NCBI GenBank assembly: GCA_030619425.1
Contig: JAUXBJ010000141.1
Span: 1 to 5,939 of the forward strand
Length of the DNA stretch: 5,939 bases
DNA from: a bacterium
GTDB lineage: Bacteria > Zixibacteria > MSB-5A5 > GN15 > FEB-12
Direction of reading: 5' to 3'
Shown here: in pieces, positions 1 through 5,888 of the stretch
How the letters are laid out: every line of letters starts with the position of its first letter
How positions within the stretch are numbered: the stretch's first letter is position 1
Translations under genes and position numbers: made by a program
Notes under the pieces: model-generated
What the model saw: the letters and a program-made list of their open reading frames with translations, nothing else
What the model was told of the DNA's origin: nothing
Databases searched by the model: none

Positions 1-599
1 ATACCCTTGTCCCGCATCTGAATCATGAGTGATTCCCGAAGATCGCGCGCCGCTACACCGGTGGGATCGAATCGCTGAACGAGAGCGAGTACTTCGTCGA
101 TCTTGGATTCCTCTATCTCCAGCTCGGCGGTCATTTCAGCCACGCTTATTGTCAGATAGCCGTCGGGAGCTATATTCCCGATGATGTACTCGGCTATCAG
201 ATGCTCCTCCTCCGACAACTTCAGCATGGCCAACTGGTCGCTCAGATGAGTGAACAGGCTCTCCTGTTGGGCGGCGGGACCTTCAAAGCGCTCCTCCTTT
301 TCCTCGCGCGGCAGGTTAACTTTGTAGCCCTCATCTTCGTCGGCGAAAAACTGATCCCAATCGACACTGTCATCACTTTCCTTCTTGTCGTCGGCCGCAA
401 CATCGAACTCCGACTCTTTGTCAAGATCAAGCTGTTCCTCGGCCTCGAGTTCTTCGACTTCCTCCAGGAGGGGGTTGGTGGCCAACTCATGGCGGATCGT
501 CTGCTCCAGCTTGAGCGCCGGCATCTGAAGCATCTTCAGAGACTGGATCAACTGCGGCGCGAGTATCTGCCTGAGACCTAATCGAAGTTCCAGTTTCAT
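1..599 (-). CDS. rpoN: RNA polymerase sigma-54 factor, N-terminal part (runs off left edge)
   Basis: This is the start of sigma-54, the alternative sigma factor that recognises -24/-12 promoters and needs an AAA+ activator to melt DNA. Reading leftward from the ATG at 599-597, 199 codons are visible before the window ends. Residues about 5-47 match region I, the activator-responsive part, including RQILAPQLIQSLKMLQMPAL and the NPLLEE motif at 42-47. Residues about 48-105 are a strongly acidic linker typical of region II. From about 112 the core-binding region begins, with NIAPDGYLT at 142-150 and FDPTGVAARDL at 178-188, both family hallmarks. The DNA-binding and RpoN-box regions lie outside the window. 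A partial Shine-Dalgarno AGG sits 7 nt before the ATG. It follows lptB on the same strand, a common arrangement in Gram-negative bacteria. Identification is secure. Whether the gene is intact cannot be judged here. Confidence 0.95.
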   Translation of the reverse strand, partial: MKLELRLGLRQILAPQLIQSLKMLQMPALKLEQTIRHELATNPLLEEVEELEAEEQLDLDKESEFDVAADDKKESDDSVDWDQFFADEDEGYKVNLPREEKEERFEGPAAQQESLFTHLSDQLAMLKLSEEEHLIAEYIIGNIAPDGYLTISVAEMTAELEIEESKIDEVLALVQRFDPTGVAARDLRESLMIQMRDKG

Positions 600-602
600 C
601 GT

Positions 603-626
603 TTAACCTATTATCCGCATATTCAT
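603..626 (-). other. Possible leader mini-ORF upstream of rpoN
   Basis: Seven codons (MNMRIIG) followed by TAA, in frame with rpoN and ending 3 nt before its ATG. The purine-rich AAAGGCGGAAGA just upstream places AAAGG 7 nt from the first ATG, a better ribosome site than the one directly before rpoN. The stop codon sits next to the rpoN Shine-Dalgarno. It could couple or tune rpoN translation, but such a short ORF can easily arise by chance. Confidence 0.2.
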
Positions 627-641
627 TCTTCCGCCTTTACC

Positions 642-661
642 GGCGCAGAAAGCGCCTTTTT
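642..661 (+). terminator. Small terminator-like hairpin in the lptB-rpoN gap
   Basis: GGCGC, loop AGAAA, GCGCC, then five T residues: the form of a short Rho-independent terminator read on the plus strand. The stem is only 5 bp, so it would be weak. No plus-strand gene precedes it. It would stop antisense transcription coming out of the rpoN side, while on the minus strand it would be a hairpin in the leader between lptB and rpoN. Confidence 0.3.
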
Positions 662-740
662 AGTAATGTCGGAAGCCAAGCTCCCATGATTCATACCACC
701 AGCCCAAATCGTTCAGTAATCAGACATCCTCTTTCCACCG

Positions 741-1466
741 TCAATTCAACCGGAATTTTTCTCCAAGGTAGATTTTGCGCGCCTCGGCGTCATTGGCCAG
801 GAACTCCGACGTACCGGATTTGAGAATCTTGCCGTCACACATGATATAGGCACGATCGCAGATCGAGAGGGTTTCGCGAACGTTGTGATCGGTAATCAGA
901 ACCCCGAGCTTCTTGGCAATCAGGCGCTTGATTATCTTCTGAATATCCTCTACCGCAATCGGATCGATACCGGCGAACGGTTCGTCCAGCAGCATGAATT
1001 TCGGCTCGTTAACAAGGGCGCGGGTAATCTCGACCCGGCGACGCTCGCCACCGCTGAGAGTATAAGCCATGTTCTTTCTGAGGTCCATCAGGTCCAACTC
1101 CTCCAGGAGTTCCTGCAGTCTCTGCTTGCGTTGCTTGCGACTCATTTTCCGAAACTCCAGAATAGACATGATGTTGTCCTCGACCGTCATCTTGCGAAAT
1201 ACCGAAGCCTCCTGGGCGAGATACCCGATCCCGGCGGCGGCTCGCTTGTACATCGCCAGCCGGCTGATGTTGCGGTCACCCAGGAACACCTTCCCCTTAT
1301 CAGGACGAACAAACCCGATGATCATGTAGAACGTAGTCGTCTTTCCGGCGCCGTTAGGTCCAAGCAACCCGACTACCTCTCCGGGCTCAATGTTCATCGT
1401 AACCTCGTCGACGACAGCCCGTTTTCGGTAGTATTTAACTAACCTGTCCGAAGTCAATGTGTCCAT
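741..1466 (-). CDS. lptB: LPS export ABC transporter ATP-binding protein LptB
   Basis: This is the cytoplasmic ATPase of the LptB2FGC complex, which extracts lipopolysaccharide from the inner membrane and pushes it along the Lpt bridge to the cell surface. Visible motifs are Walker [10 protein letters not shown] (36-44), Q-loop Q85, signature LSGGE (137-141), Walker B FMLLDE (157-162) and switch His194 in ITDHNVRET. The stretch QEASVFRKM, with Phe90, matches the E. coli LptB groove that docks LptF/LptG. The C-terminal YLGEKFRLN is also family-typical. From the ATG at 1466 the protein is 241 residues, equal to E. coli LptB, and aligns from its first residues. An in-frame TTG at 1517 would add 17 residues and has no ribosome site, so I reject it. 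The Q-loop reads YLAQE where E. coli has YLPQE. lptA and lptC are not directly upstream, and rpoN follows 141 bp downstream on the same strand. Confidence 0.95.
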   Translation of the reverse strand: MDTLTSDRLVKYYRKRAVVDEVTMNIEPGEVVGLLGPNGAGKTTTFYMIIGFVRPDKGKVFLGDRNISRLAMYKRAAAGIGYLAQEASVFRKMTVEDNIMSILEFRKMSRKQRKQRLQELLEELDLMDLRKNMAYTLSGGERRRVEITRALVNEPKFMLLDEPFAGIDPIAVEDIQKIIKRLIAKKLGVLITDHNVRETLSICDRAYIMCDGKILKSGTSEFLANDAEARKIYLGEKFRLN

Positions 1467-1500
1467 ACTCGAATATAAGGGCAACAAACGCTGGAACCAA
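1465..1500 (-). promoter_or_regulatory. Candidate lptB promoter, near-leaderless
   Basis: Read on the minus strand, TTGGTT (1500-1495) and TATATT (1477-1472) are separated by 17 bp. The -10 matches the sigma-70 consensus at five of six positions; the -35 only in its TTG. The expected start of transcription falls within about one base of the lptB ATG at 1466, so the mRNA would have almost no leader. This fits the lack of a clear Shine-Dalgarno before that ATG. Confidence 0.4.
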
Positions 1501-1510
1501 ACAATTTTCT

Positions 1511-1573
1511 CGAGCAAGCACAGTTTTTGCTACGGCCCAACCCTTCCGATAGTGGGAAATAATGGCTTGCTCG
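1511..1573. repeat. Perfect 9-bp inverted repeat in the divergent regulatory region
   Basis: CGAGCAAGC at 1511-1519 is matched by its exact reverse complement GCTTGCTCG at 1565-1573, with 45 bp between the arms and about 54 bp (roughly five helical turns) from arm centre to arm centre. It lies between the lptB start and the TPR lipoprotein gene and borders the possible -10 of the latter, so paired operator sites for a regulator acting on both genes are plausible. A looped RNA structure is the alternative. Confidence 0.4.
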
Positions 1574-1577
1574 TCGG

Positions 1578-1583
1578 TATAAA
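1578..1583 (+). promoter_or_regulatory. Possible -10 element of the TPR lipoprotein gene
   Basis: TATAAA lies 66 bp before the ATG at 1650. No convincing TTGACA-like -35 is found at 16-18 bp upstream, so this is a weak call. If used, it would leave a leader of about 60 nt. Confidence 0.25.
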
Positions 1584-1649
1584 AGTATTAACTTCAATAA
1601 CCGAAATGAGTTAAGGACTTGCTTCAGTAGTCGAAAAGGATGCTAACAT

Positions 1650-3827
1650 ATGAGAAAAACTCTGATCTTAAGCTTGATTGTCGCCCTCGTCGCAGCATGC
1701 AGCCAGACACCCCAACAGAAAATGCAGTCGCTATACGCCACCGCCGAGGAACAGATAGACCATTACCAATTTGAAAAGGCTAGGGTCACCATCGACAAAA
1801 TGGGCGAACTGGATCCCGGGAGCCCCTTTGTCCCGTATTGTACCGGTCTGATTCGCGAACGTCAACTCAGCTACCAGGACGCGGTGCACGAGTACATGAT
1901 GGTTGGGACCGTTGACCCCACTTTTGGGCCTGCTCTTGAGGGGATATGTCGGGCCTTTTCACGCCTGGGAGAGTATACAAACGCAACGCGAGCGGCCTCA
2001 GACAACGCTCAGCAACGGCCGGCCGATCCCGAAGCACGGTTGTTGCTGGCCCGGGCCATGATCGGACTCGGTCAGTACCGTGGCGCCGAGCGGGAAATCA
2101 TAAAGGCCCAGAAGTTGGGCGCCTCATCGGTGCTTAGTGATCTCATGGTCGCCCGGGTTCTCTATCTCCGCAACGAAATCGATTCGGCCCGAAGCAATCG
2201 TGAGCGAGTGATGGCCGACCCTCAGGAGTCCGTGGATTTCCTGATGGGTGCAGCCGATCTGTACGAGACTGTCGGTTTGATTGACTCAGCGATATCTTTC
2301 GGCCGTCGCGCCCTGGAAAGCCGACCCGCCGACCACGACCTTCTGCTGGATCACTTTTTCCGCTGCATCAGGGTCAGATACTTTTTTGAGGCCCGGCAAG
2401 CGATAGCTCGTATCGAAGCCGCTGACGGCGGCGAAGTGGTGCGAACGGGGATGTGGCTGCACTACTATCGCGCCACCGGCGAGCATTCCAAGGCCAAGGG
2501 AGCCTCCTCCGATTACCGGAGACTGACCGATGCATCAGTCATGTCGGTGTCCCTCGATATTTTGGCTCGTGCCGAGAGCTCCGACTTTCTGTCGGCCGGC
2601 ACCGACATGGGCTTATTACAACTGCGTCTGAAGAAGGAGGGGTATCTCCCCGATTTTTGTGACTACATGGTTTACACCTTGCAGGCTAACAGCCCCGAAG
2701 TAATCTCGGGTGCAGAGAATATGGATTTGTTGCGGCAATTGTCGGCCGAATACGCCAATGCACTGGAGGTCAAACTCCGCATTGCGCATCTGATGCACAA
2801 GATCGGGGATTTCGATGGCTATAAAGAGTTCATAACCCTGCTGGAGGAGTACCATCGTTCTCAGCCTGATTGGCTTACCGGGATTGCCGACGTGAACGCC
2901 GGGCCGATCATAAGGAAATACGACCAGGCCGAACGACTCTACACCCGAGCCCTGGAATTGAACCGCTGGTATCGGCCGGCTTTTGAGAAGTATGTAGCGA
3001 TGCAGCGAGCGCGTCGCCTGTACACAGAGGCATTGGATCTCTTTGAGCAATACCCTCATTTCTCAGAACTCTACCCGGCCATCAGACTGCTTAAGGCTTT
3101 GGTACTGGCCGAAAACAATCGTCTTGATGAAGCCCAAACGACGCTGATGAGCGGGGCTCGGTTGATCAGTGGAGACCTGACGGCGATCGGGGAGTATCTC
3201 GATATCATGAAAAGACGTGGGGAACTTGATAGGGTCGATCCGATTATCGATATGCTCAGGGCAAATACTTCCAACTCCGATGCCTTGGGGCTCGCGGCCA
3301 TCTGGGAGTGTGAGCGCGGGAGGTACCAGAACGGACTTGATCTGACCGAACAGTCCCTGGCTATCGACCCTGACAACGTCACCGTTTATGCCGTCAAAGC
3401 CTGGGCTATGCACGGACTGGATCACCGGGGTGAAGCCTTCGACTTGTTCGAAGAGAACCACAGGCGCGATCGCGATAATGTCGCCAACAACGTATACTAT
3501 TCGAAACTGCTTGCCTCTGACAAGATGGACCTTAACCGGGCCAGCAATATCGCCCGCGCGGCCGCTTTCGACGGCATTGGTGATCTCGACGTATGGATGA
3601 ATCTTTGCTACGTCTATTTCCAGGCGGAGCGTTATGACTTGTCGCGGGGCGAAGCTACCAAAGCATCCCGGTCTTTCCCCTATCAGCCCGAACCGCATTT
3701 CTGGATCGGAATGACTAATTATATGGAAGACAATCCCGCTGCGAAAGAGAACCTTCAGAAGTCTGTCATGCTGGGTCTGGCCGGTGACCAACTCAAGCAA
3801 GCCCAGGAGGCGCTGGCCAAACTGTGA
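1650..3827 (+). CDS. Large TPR-repeat lipoprotein, probably outer-membrane anchored
   Basis: The 725-residue product begins with a lipoprotein signal: basic MRK, a hydrophobic stretch (4-16) and lipobox VAAC with Cys17 as the lipidation site. Ser18 at +2 favours transfer to the outer membrane in diderm bacteria. The rest is almost wholly helical tetratricopeptide-like repeats, clearest at about 26-58, 94-126, 127-160, 195-228, 415-440, 541-576, 577-610 and 645-680, with typical A/G and Y/L spacing and repeat ends such as LAIDPDN and ALESRPAD. No catalytic domain is seen, so a scaffold role in the periplasm is likely; the partner is unknown. AAGGA (1636-1640) sits 9 nt before the ATG, which supports this start. 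It is transcribed away from lptB and leads into two sugar-nucleotide genes, so a role in building or exporting a surface glycan is an inference from context only. Confidence 0.88.
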   Translation: MRKTLILSLIVALVAACSQTPQQKMQSLYATAEEQIDHYQFEKARVTIDKMGELDPGSPFVPYCTGLIRERQLSYQDAVHEYMMVGTVDPTFGPALEGICRAFSRLGEYTNATRAASDNAQQRPADPEARLLLARAMIGLGQYRGAEREIIKAQKLGASSVLSDLMVARVLYLRNEIDSARSNRERVMADPQESVDFLMGAADLYETVGLIDSAISFGRRALESRPADHDLLLDHFFRCIRVRYFFEARQAIARIEAADGGEVVRTGMWLHYYRATGEHSKAKGASSDYRRLTDASVMSVSLDILARAESSDFLSAGTDMGLLQLRLKKEGYLPDFCDYMVYTLQANSPEVISGAENMDLLRQLSAEYANALEVKLRIAHLMHKIGDFDGYKEFITLLEEYHRSQPDWLTGIADVNAGPIIRKYDQAERLYTRALELNRWYRPAFEKYVAMQRARRLYTEALDLFEQYPHFSELYPAIRLLKALVLAENNRLDEAQTTLMSGARLISGDLTAIGEYLDIMKRRGELDRVDPIIDMLRANTSNSDALGLAAIWECERGRYQNGLDLTEQSLAIDPDNVTVYAVKAWAMHGLDHRGEAFDLFEENHRRDRDNVANNVYYSKLLASDKMDLNRASNIARAAAFDGIGDLDVWMNLCYVYFQAERYDLSRGEATKASRSFPYQPEPHFWIGMTNYMEDNPAAKENLQKSVMLGLAGDQLKQAQEALAKL

Positions 3828-3895
3828 GTGATAGCCTGAAGTACGTCCAGCAGATGGGAAATGCTGCGTGGCGCCGCCGCGCGGATGGTGAGTGA
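3824..3895 (+). other. Mini-ORF bridging the TPR lipoprotein and SDR genes
   Basis: A 23-codon frame starts with a GTG whose last two bases lie in the TPR gene stop (GTGA) and ends with a TGA whose last base is the A of the SDR ATG (TGATG). The encoded peptide starts MSDSLKYVQQMG and ends AWRRRADGE. It has no Shine-Dalgarno of its own beyond translation of the upstream gene, so it could carry ribosomes across the gap by re-initiation. I do not recognise the peptide. Confidence 0.25.
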
Positions 3896-4884
3896 TGTTC
3901 AGGCAACCGGGGAGCGTTCTGGTCACGGGCGGCGCCGGGTATATCGGTTCGCACCTGGTCGGCCTGCTGTTGAATCACGGGTACGGCGTGCGGGTCCTGG
4001 ACAACCTGACCTTCGGCGGGCAGGGACTTCTGTCGTATCTGACCCACACACAGTTTGAGTTTCGGCACGGCGACCTTCGCAGGGAAGAAGACGTGCACGC
4101 CGCTATCAGTGGTATTGACAGTATCGTGCATCTGGCTGCGATCGTGGGCGACCCGGCCTGTCGAAAAGAACCGGACCTGGCGCGGCAGGTGAATCAAACC
4201 GCCTCTGAGATGCTCTGCTCCATCGCGATCCAAAGCGGTGTAAAACGATTTGTCTTCGCCTCTACTTGCAGCAACTATGGCCGGATGGATACCAATGATT
4301 CCTTTGTCGATGAAACCTCCCCGTTGAGACCGGTGTCGCTCTATGCCGAACTCAAGGTCGGGTTTGAGAAGTATCTTCTGAAGGCACACAGCGCTGACTT
4401 CACACCGACCGTGCTTCGTTTCGCCACCGCCTATGGACTCTCGCCGCGTCCGCGGTTCGACCTGACCGTCAACGAGTTCACGCGTGAGTTAACTTTGTCG
4501 CGACGACTGGAAGTGCACGGGCGGCAGTTTTGGCGGCCGTACGCTCACGCTTGCGACCTGGCGGCCGCCTGTGTTACGGTGCTGGGAACTGAGACCGAGA
4601 AGGTCGCGGGGCAGGCTTTCAACATCGGCGGAAACGATGAGAACTATCAAAAAGAGAGTCTCGTCGCCATGATCGTCAGGGAACTGGATACCGGTGCCGA
4701 TGATGTCGTCTACGTACAGCGCGATGAAGACCCGCGCGACTACCGCGTCAACTTCGACAAAGCGCGGCGACAGTTGGGATTTGAGTTGAGCCGGAGCGTG
4801 AGCGATGGCATCCGTGAGATTATCGGCGCTATCAGATCGGGGATCATTGTTGACCCCGACAGTGAAATGTTTCGCAATGCATGA
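3895..4884 (+). CDS. NAD-dependent epimerase/dehydratase (extended SDR, nucleotide-sugar active)
   Basis: This is a GalE/WcaG-like extended short-chain dehydrogenase of 329 residues, acting in the cytoplasm on an NDP-sugar by NAD-linked oxidation and reduction at C4. Visible are the Rossmann glycine motif GGAGYIG (12-18), an acidic-start VLDN after strand 2 (34-37), HLAA (79-82), the catalytic Thr124 in FASTCSNYG, and the YxxxK pair Tyr150/Lys154. The stretches AAIVGDPAC, RFATAYGLSPRPRFD, QFWRPYAHACD and DPRDYRVNFDK place it in a group common in polysaccharide clusters. Its exact substrate and product (epimerase, 4,6-dehydratase or 4-ketoreductase) cannot be told from sequence. The start could also be the adjacent GTG at 3892, adding one residue; GGA at 3883-3885 could serve either. 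It lies 67 bp after the TPR gene and 52 bp before the nucleotidyltransferase, with no terminator on either side, so co-transcription is likely. Confidence 0.92.
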   Translation: MFRQPGSVLVTGGAGYIGSHLVGLLLNHGYGVRVLDNLTFGGQGLLSYLTHTQFEFRHGDLRREEDVHAAISGIDSIVHLAAIVGDPACRKEPDLARQVNQTASEMLCSIAIQSGVKRFVFASTCSNYGRMDTNDSFVDETSPLRPVSLYAELKVGFEKYLLKAHSADFTPTVLRFATAYGLSPRPRFDLTVNEFTRELTLSRRLEVHGRQFWRPYAHACDLAAACVTVLGTETEKVAGQAFNIGGNDENYQKESLVAMIVRELDTGADDVVYVQRDEDPRDYRVNFDKARRQLGFELSRSVSDGIREIIGAIRSGIIVDPDSEMFRNA

Positions 4885-4937
4885 GGAAACGTTCGGTGGC
4901 TTTAACGTGTCGTAAAACCGTGAGAAGGACCTCGTAA
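4881..4937 (+). other. Mini-ORF bridging the SDR and nucleotidyltransferase genes
   Basis: Eighteen codons (MRKRSVALTCRKTVRRTS) start at an ATG overlapping the SDR stop (ATGA) and end at a TAA whose last base is the first base of the nucleotidyltransferase ATG (TAATG). The peptide is very basic, with 7 of 18 residues Arg or Lys. The Shine-Dalgarno of the next gene lies inside it. It may serve only to couple translation; no family is recognised. Confidence 0.25.
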
Positions 4938-5638
4938 TGGAAGCAGTCGTTCTGGCCGGCGGCCAGGGTACGCGCCTGCTACCGCTGACTGCGGAACTCC
5001 CCAAACCGCTGGTAACCATCGGCGACCGACCGATTATCGAGATCCTGCTCCGTCGCCTGCAACGATGCGGCGTCACTAAAGTGCGCCTTGCCGTGAACCA
5101 TCTGGCCCACCTGATAATGGCAGCCATCGGTGACGGCGGACGTTTCGGGCTGGAGGTTATCTACGAGCACGAGAGCAAACCTCTTTCCACGGTCGGTCCT
5201 CTCAAAGCGATGAGTTCGCTGCCGGATCAATTCCTCGTAGTCAACGGCGACATCCTCACCGACCTGGATTTCGCCGAACTGTTTCGACACCATCTGGACG
5301 GCGGTACCGATCTGACAGTAGCGATTCACGAGAGAAGCAATATAGTCGACTACGGCGTAATTGAAGTGGGGACCGACGGCATGGCCGCTTCGTTCACCGA
5401 GAAACCTGTCAGCCACCTGACCGTGTCCATGGGAGTCTACGTATTTTCACGTCGGGTCCTCAAGTTTGTACCTGAGGACAAACCGTTCGGTTTCGACGAA
5501 CTGATGCTAAGCTTACTCGAACGACACGAGCCGGTCAATACCTACCGTTACGACGGGTACTGGTTAGATGTGGGTCGTCCTGACGACTATCTGCGCGCCC
5601 AGCGCGACATCGCTCGTGTGCAAAAACTGCTGGAATAG
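4937..5638 (+). CDS. Sugar-1-phosphate nucleotidyltransferase
   Basis: A cytoplasmic enzyme that joins a sugar-1-phosphate to an NTP, giving an NDP-sugar and pyrophosphate. The 233 residues form a single nucleotidyltransferase domain. The N-terminal signature LAGGQGTRLLPLT (6-18) followed by PKP (22-24) binds nucleotide and phosphate, VNGD (102-105) supplies a metal-binding Asp105, EKP is at 155-157, and WLDVGRPDDY (209-218) gives the second metal Asp211. There is no C-terminal left-handed beta-helix, so it is the short form, like mannose- or heptose-1-phosphate guanylyltransferases (HddC/WcbM type) and MurNAc-1-P uridylyltransferases, rather than GlmU or full-length GlgC. The sugar and nucleotide are not certain. 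AAGGA (4925-4929), 7 nt before the ATG, supports the start. It follows the SDR gene directly, so the pair likely supplies one activated sugar for a surface glycan. Confidence 0.93.
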   Translation: MEAVVLAGGQGTRLLPLTAELPKPLVTIGDRPIIEILLRRLQRCGVTKVRLAVNHLAHLIMAAIGDGGRFGLEVIYEHESKPLSTVGPLKAMSSLPDQFLVVNGDILTDLDFAELFRHHLDGGTDLTVAIHERSNIVDYGVIEVGTDGMAASFTEKPVSHLTVSMGVYVFSRRVLKFVPEDKPFGFDELMLSLLERHEPVNTYRYDGYWLDVGRPDDYLRAQRDIARVQKLLE

Positions 5639-5650
5639 GTGGCATGCCAC
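5639..5650. repeat. Perfect 12-bp palindrome directly after the nucleotidyltransferase stop
   Basis: GTGGCATGCCAC begins at the base after the TAG stop. It opens the repeat-rich non-coding tail and could be a protein-binding site or the edge of a repeat element. Confidence 0.5.
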
Positions 5651-5699
5651 ACTTGCGCACGCTATCCCTCGACATATCAGCCCCATCATCAACGGTACT

Positions 5700-5781
5700 C
5701 GGTACCCCACCCAGAGCTTCGGCGTCGGGTGGGTTCCTCATTATGAAGCCCACCTGCCGCTCCGCTTTAGGTGGGGTACCG
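5700..5781. repeat. Nested inverted repeat with four alternating CCCACC/GGTGGG arms
   Basis: GGTACCCCACC (5701-5711) is the exact reverse complement of GGTGGGGTACC (5770-5780), with 5700/5781 also pairing and AGAGC/GCTTT extending the stem after one mismatch. Inside, GGTGGG (5728-5733) pairs with CCCACC (5749-5754), and TTC/GAA extends it past a bulged G. The hexamer thus occurs four times in alternating orientation, starting at 5706, 5728, 5749 and 5770, that is every 21-22 bp. On the plus strand arms one and two can also form a 7-bp hairpin capped by CTTCGG, the stable UUCG tetraloop context. Confidence 0.6.
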
Positions 5782-5843
5782 GTTTGCCGCATGACGTATT
5801 ACAGTGGGGCAGACCGGGAGAGGCTGTCTCGCAAGTGCGTGTT

Positions 5844-5888
5844 CCGGCAGGTCTTGCGGTTGCCGAAGGCAAACGTGTGACCTGCCGG
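5844..5888 (+). repeat. Near-perfect 45-nt hairpin
   Basis: CCGGCAGGTC (5844-5853) pairs exactly with GACCTGCCGG (5879-5888). After one mismatch four more pairs form (two of them G-U, 5855-5858 with 5874-5877), then after a second mismatch TTGCC pairs with GGCAA around a GAA loop. That gives 19 pairs in 21 positions. No T-run follows, so it is not a standard Rho-independent terminator; it could act as an RNA 3' end stabiliser, a REP-like element or part of a non-coding RNA. Confidence 0.6.

Noticed and set aside
885..1442. 185-residue plus-strand open frame
   Set aside because: It is fully antisense to lptB, whose motifs leave no doubt about the coding strand.
1467..1517. Longer LptB start at the TTG at 1517
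   Set aside because: It adds 17 residues absent from E. coli LptB, has no ribosome site and overlaps the best promoter candidate.
1554..1570. Possible sigma-54 promoter (GG and TTGC near the TPR gene)
   Set aside because: The GG and GC elements do not have the required 10-bp spacing.
3861..3895. GC-rich palindromic stretch before the SDR gene as a terminator
   Set aside because: GGCGCC and CCGCGCGG are present, but no T-run follows and the spacing suits co-transcription.
3063..3926. 287-residue minus-strand open frame
   Set aside because: It lies antisense to the TPR lipoprotein gene, has no recognisable domain, and is explained by the codon bias of the real gene.
5535..5792. 85-residue minus-strand open frame
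   Set aside because: It overlaps the nucleotidyltransferase end and the repeat region. Its coding look comes from the CCCACC/GGTGGG repeats.
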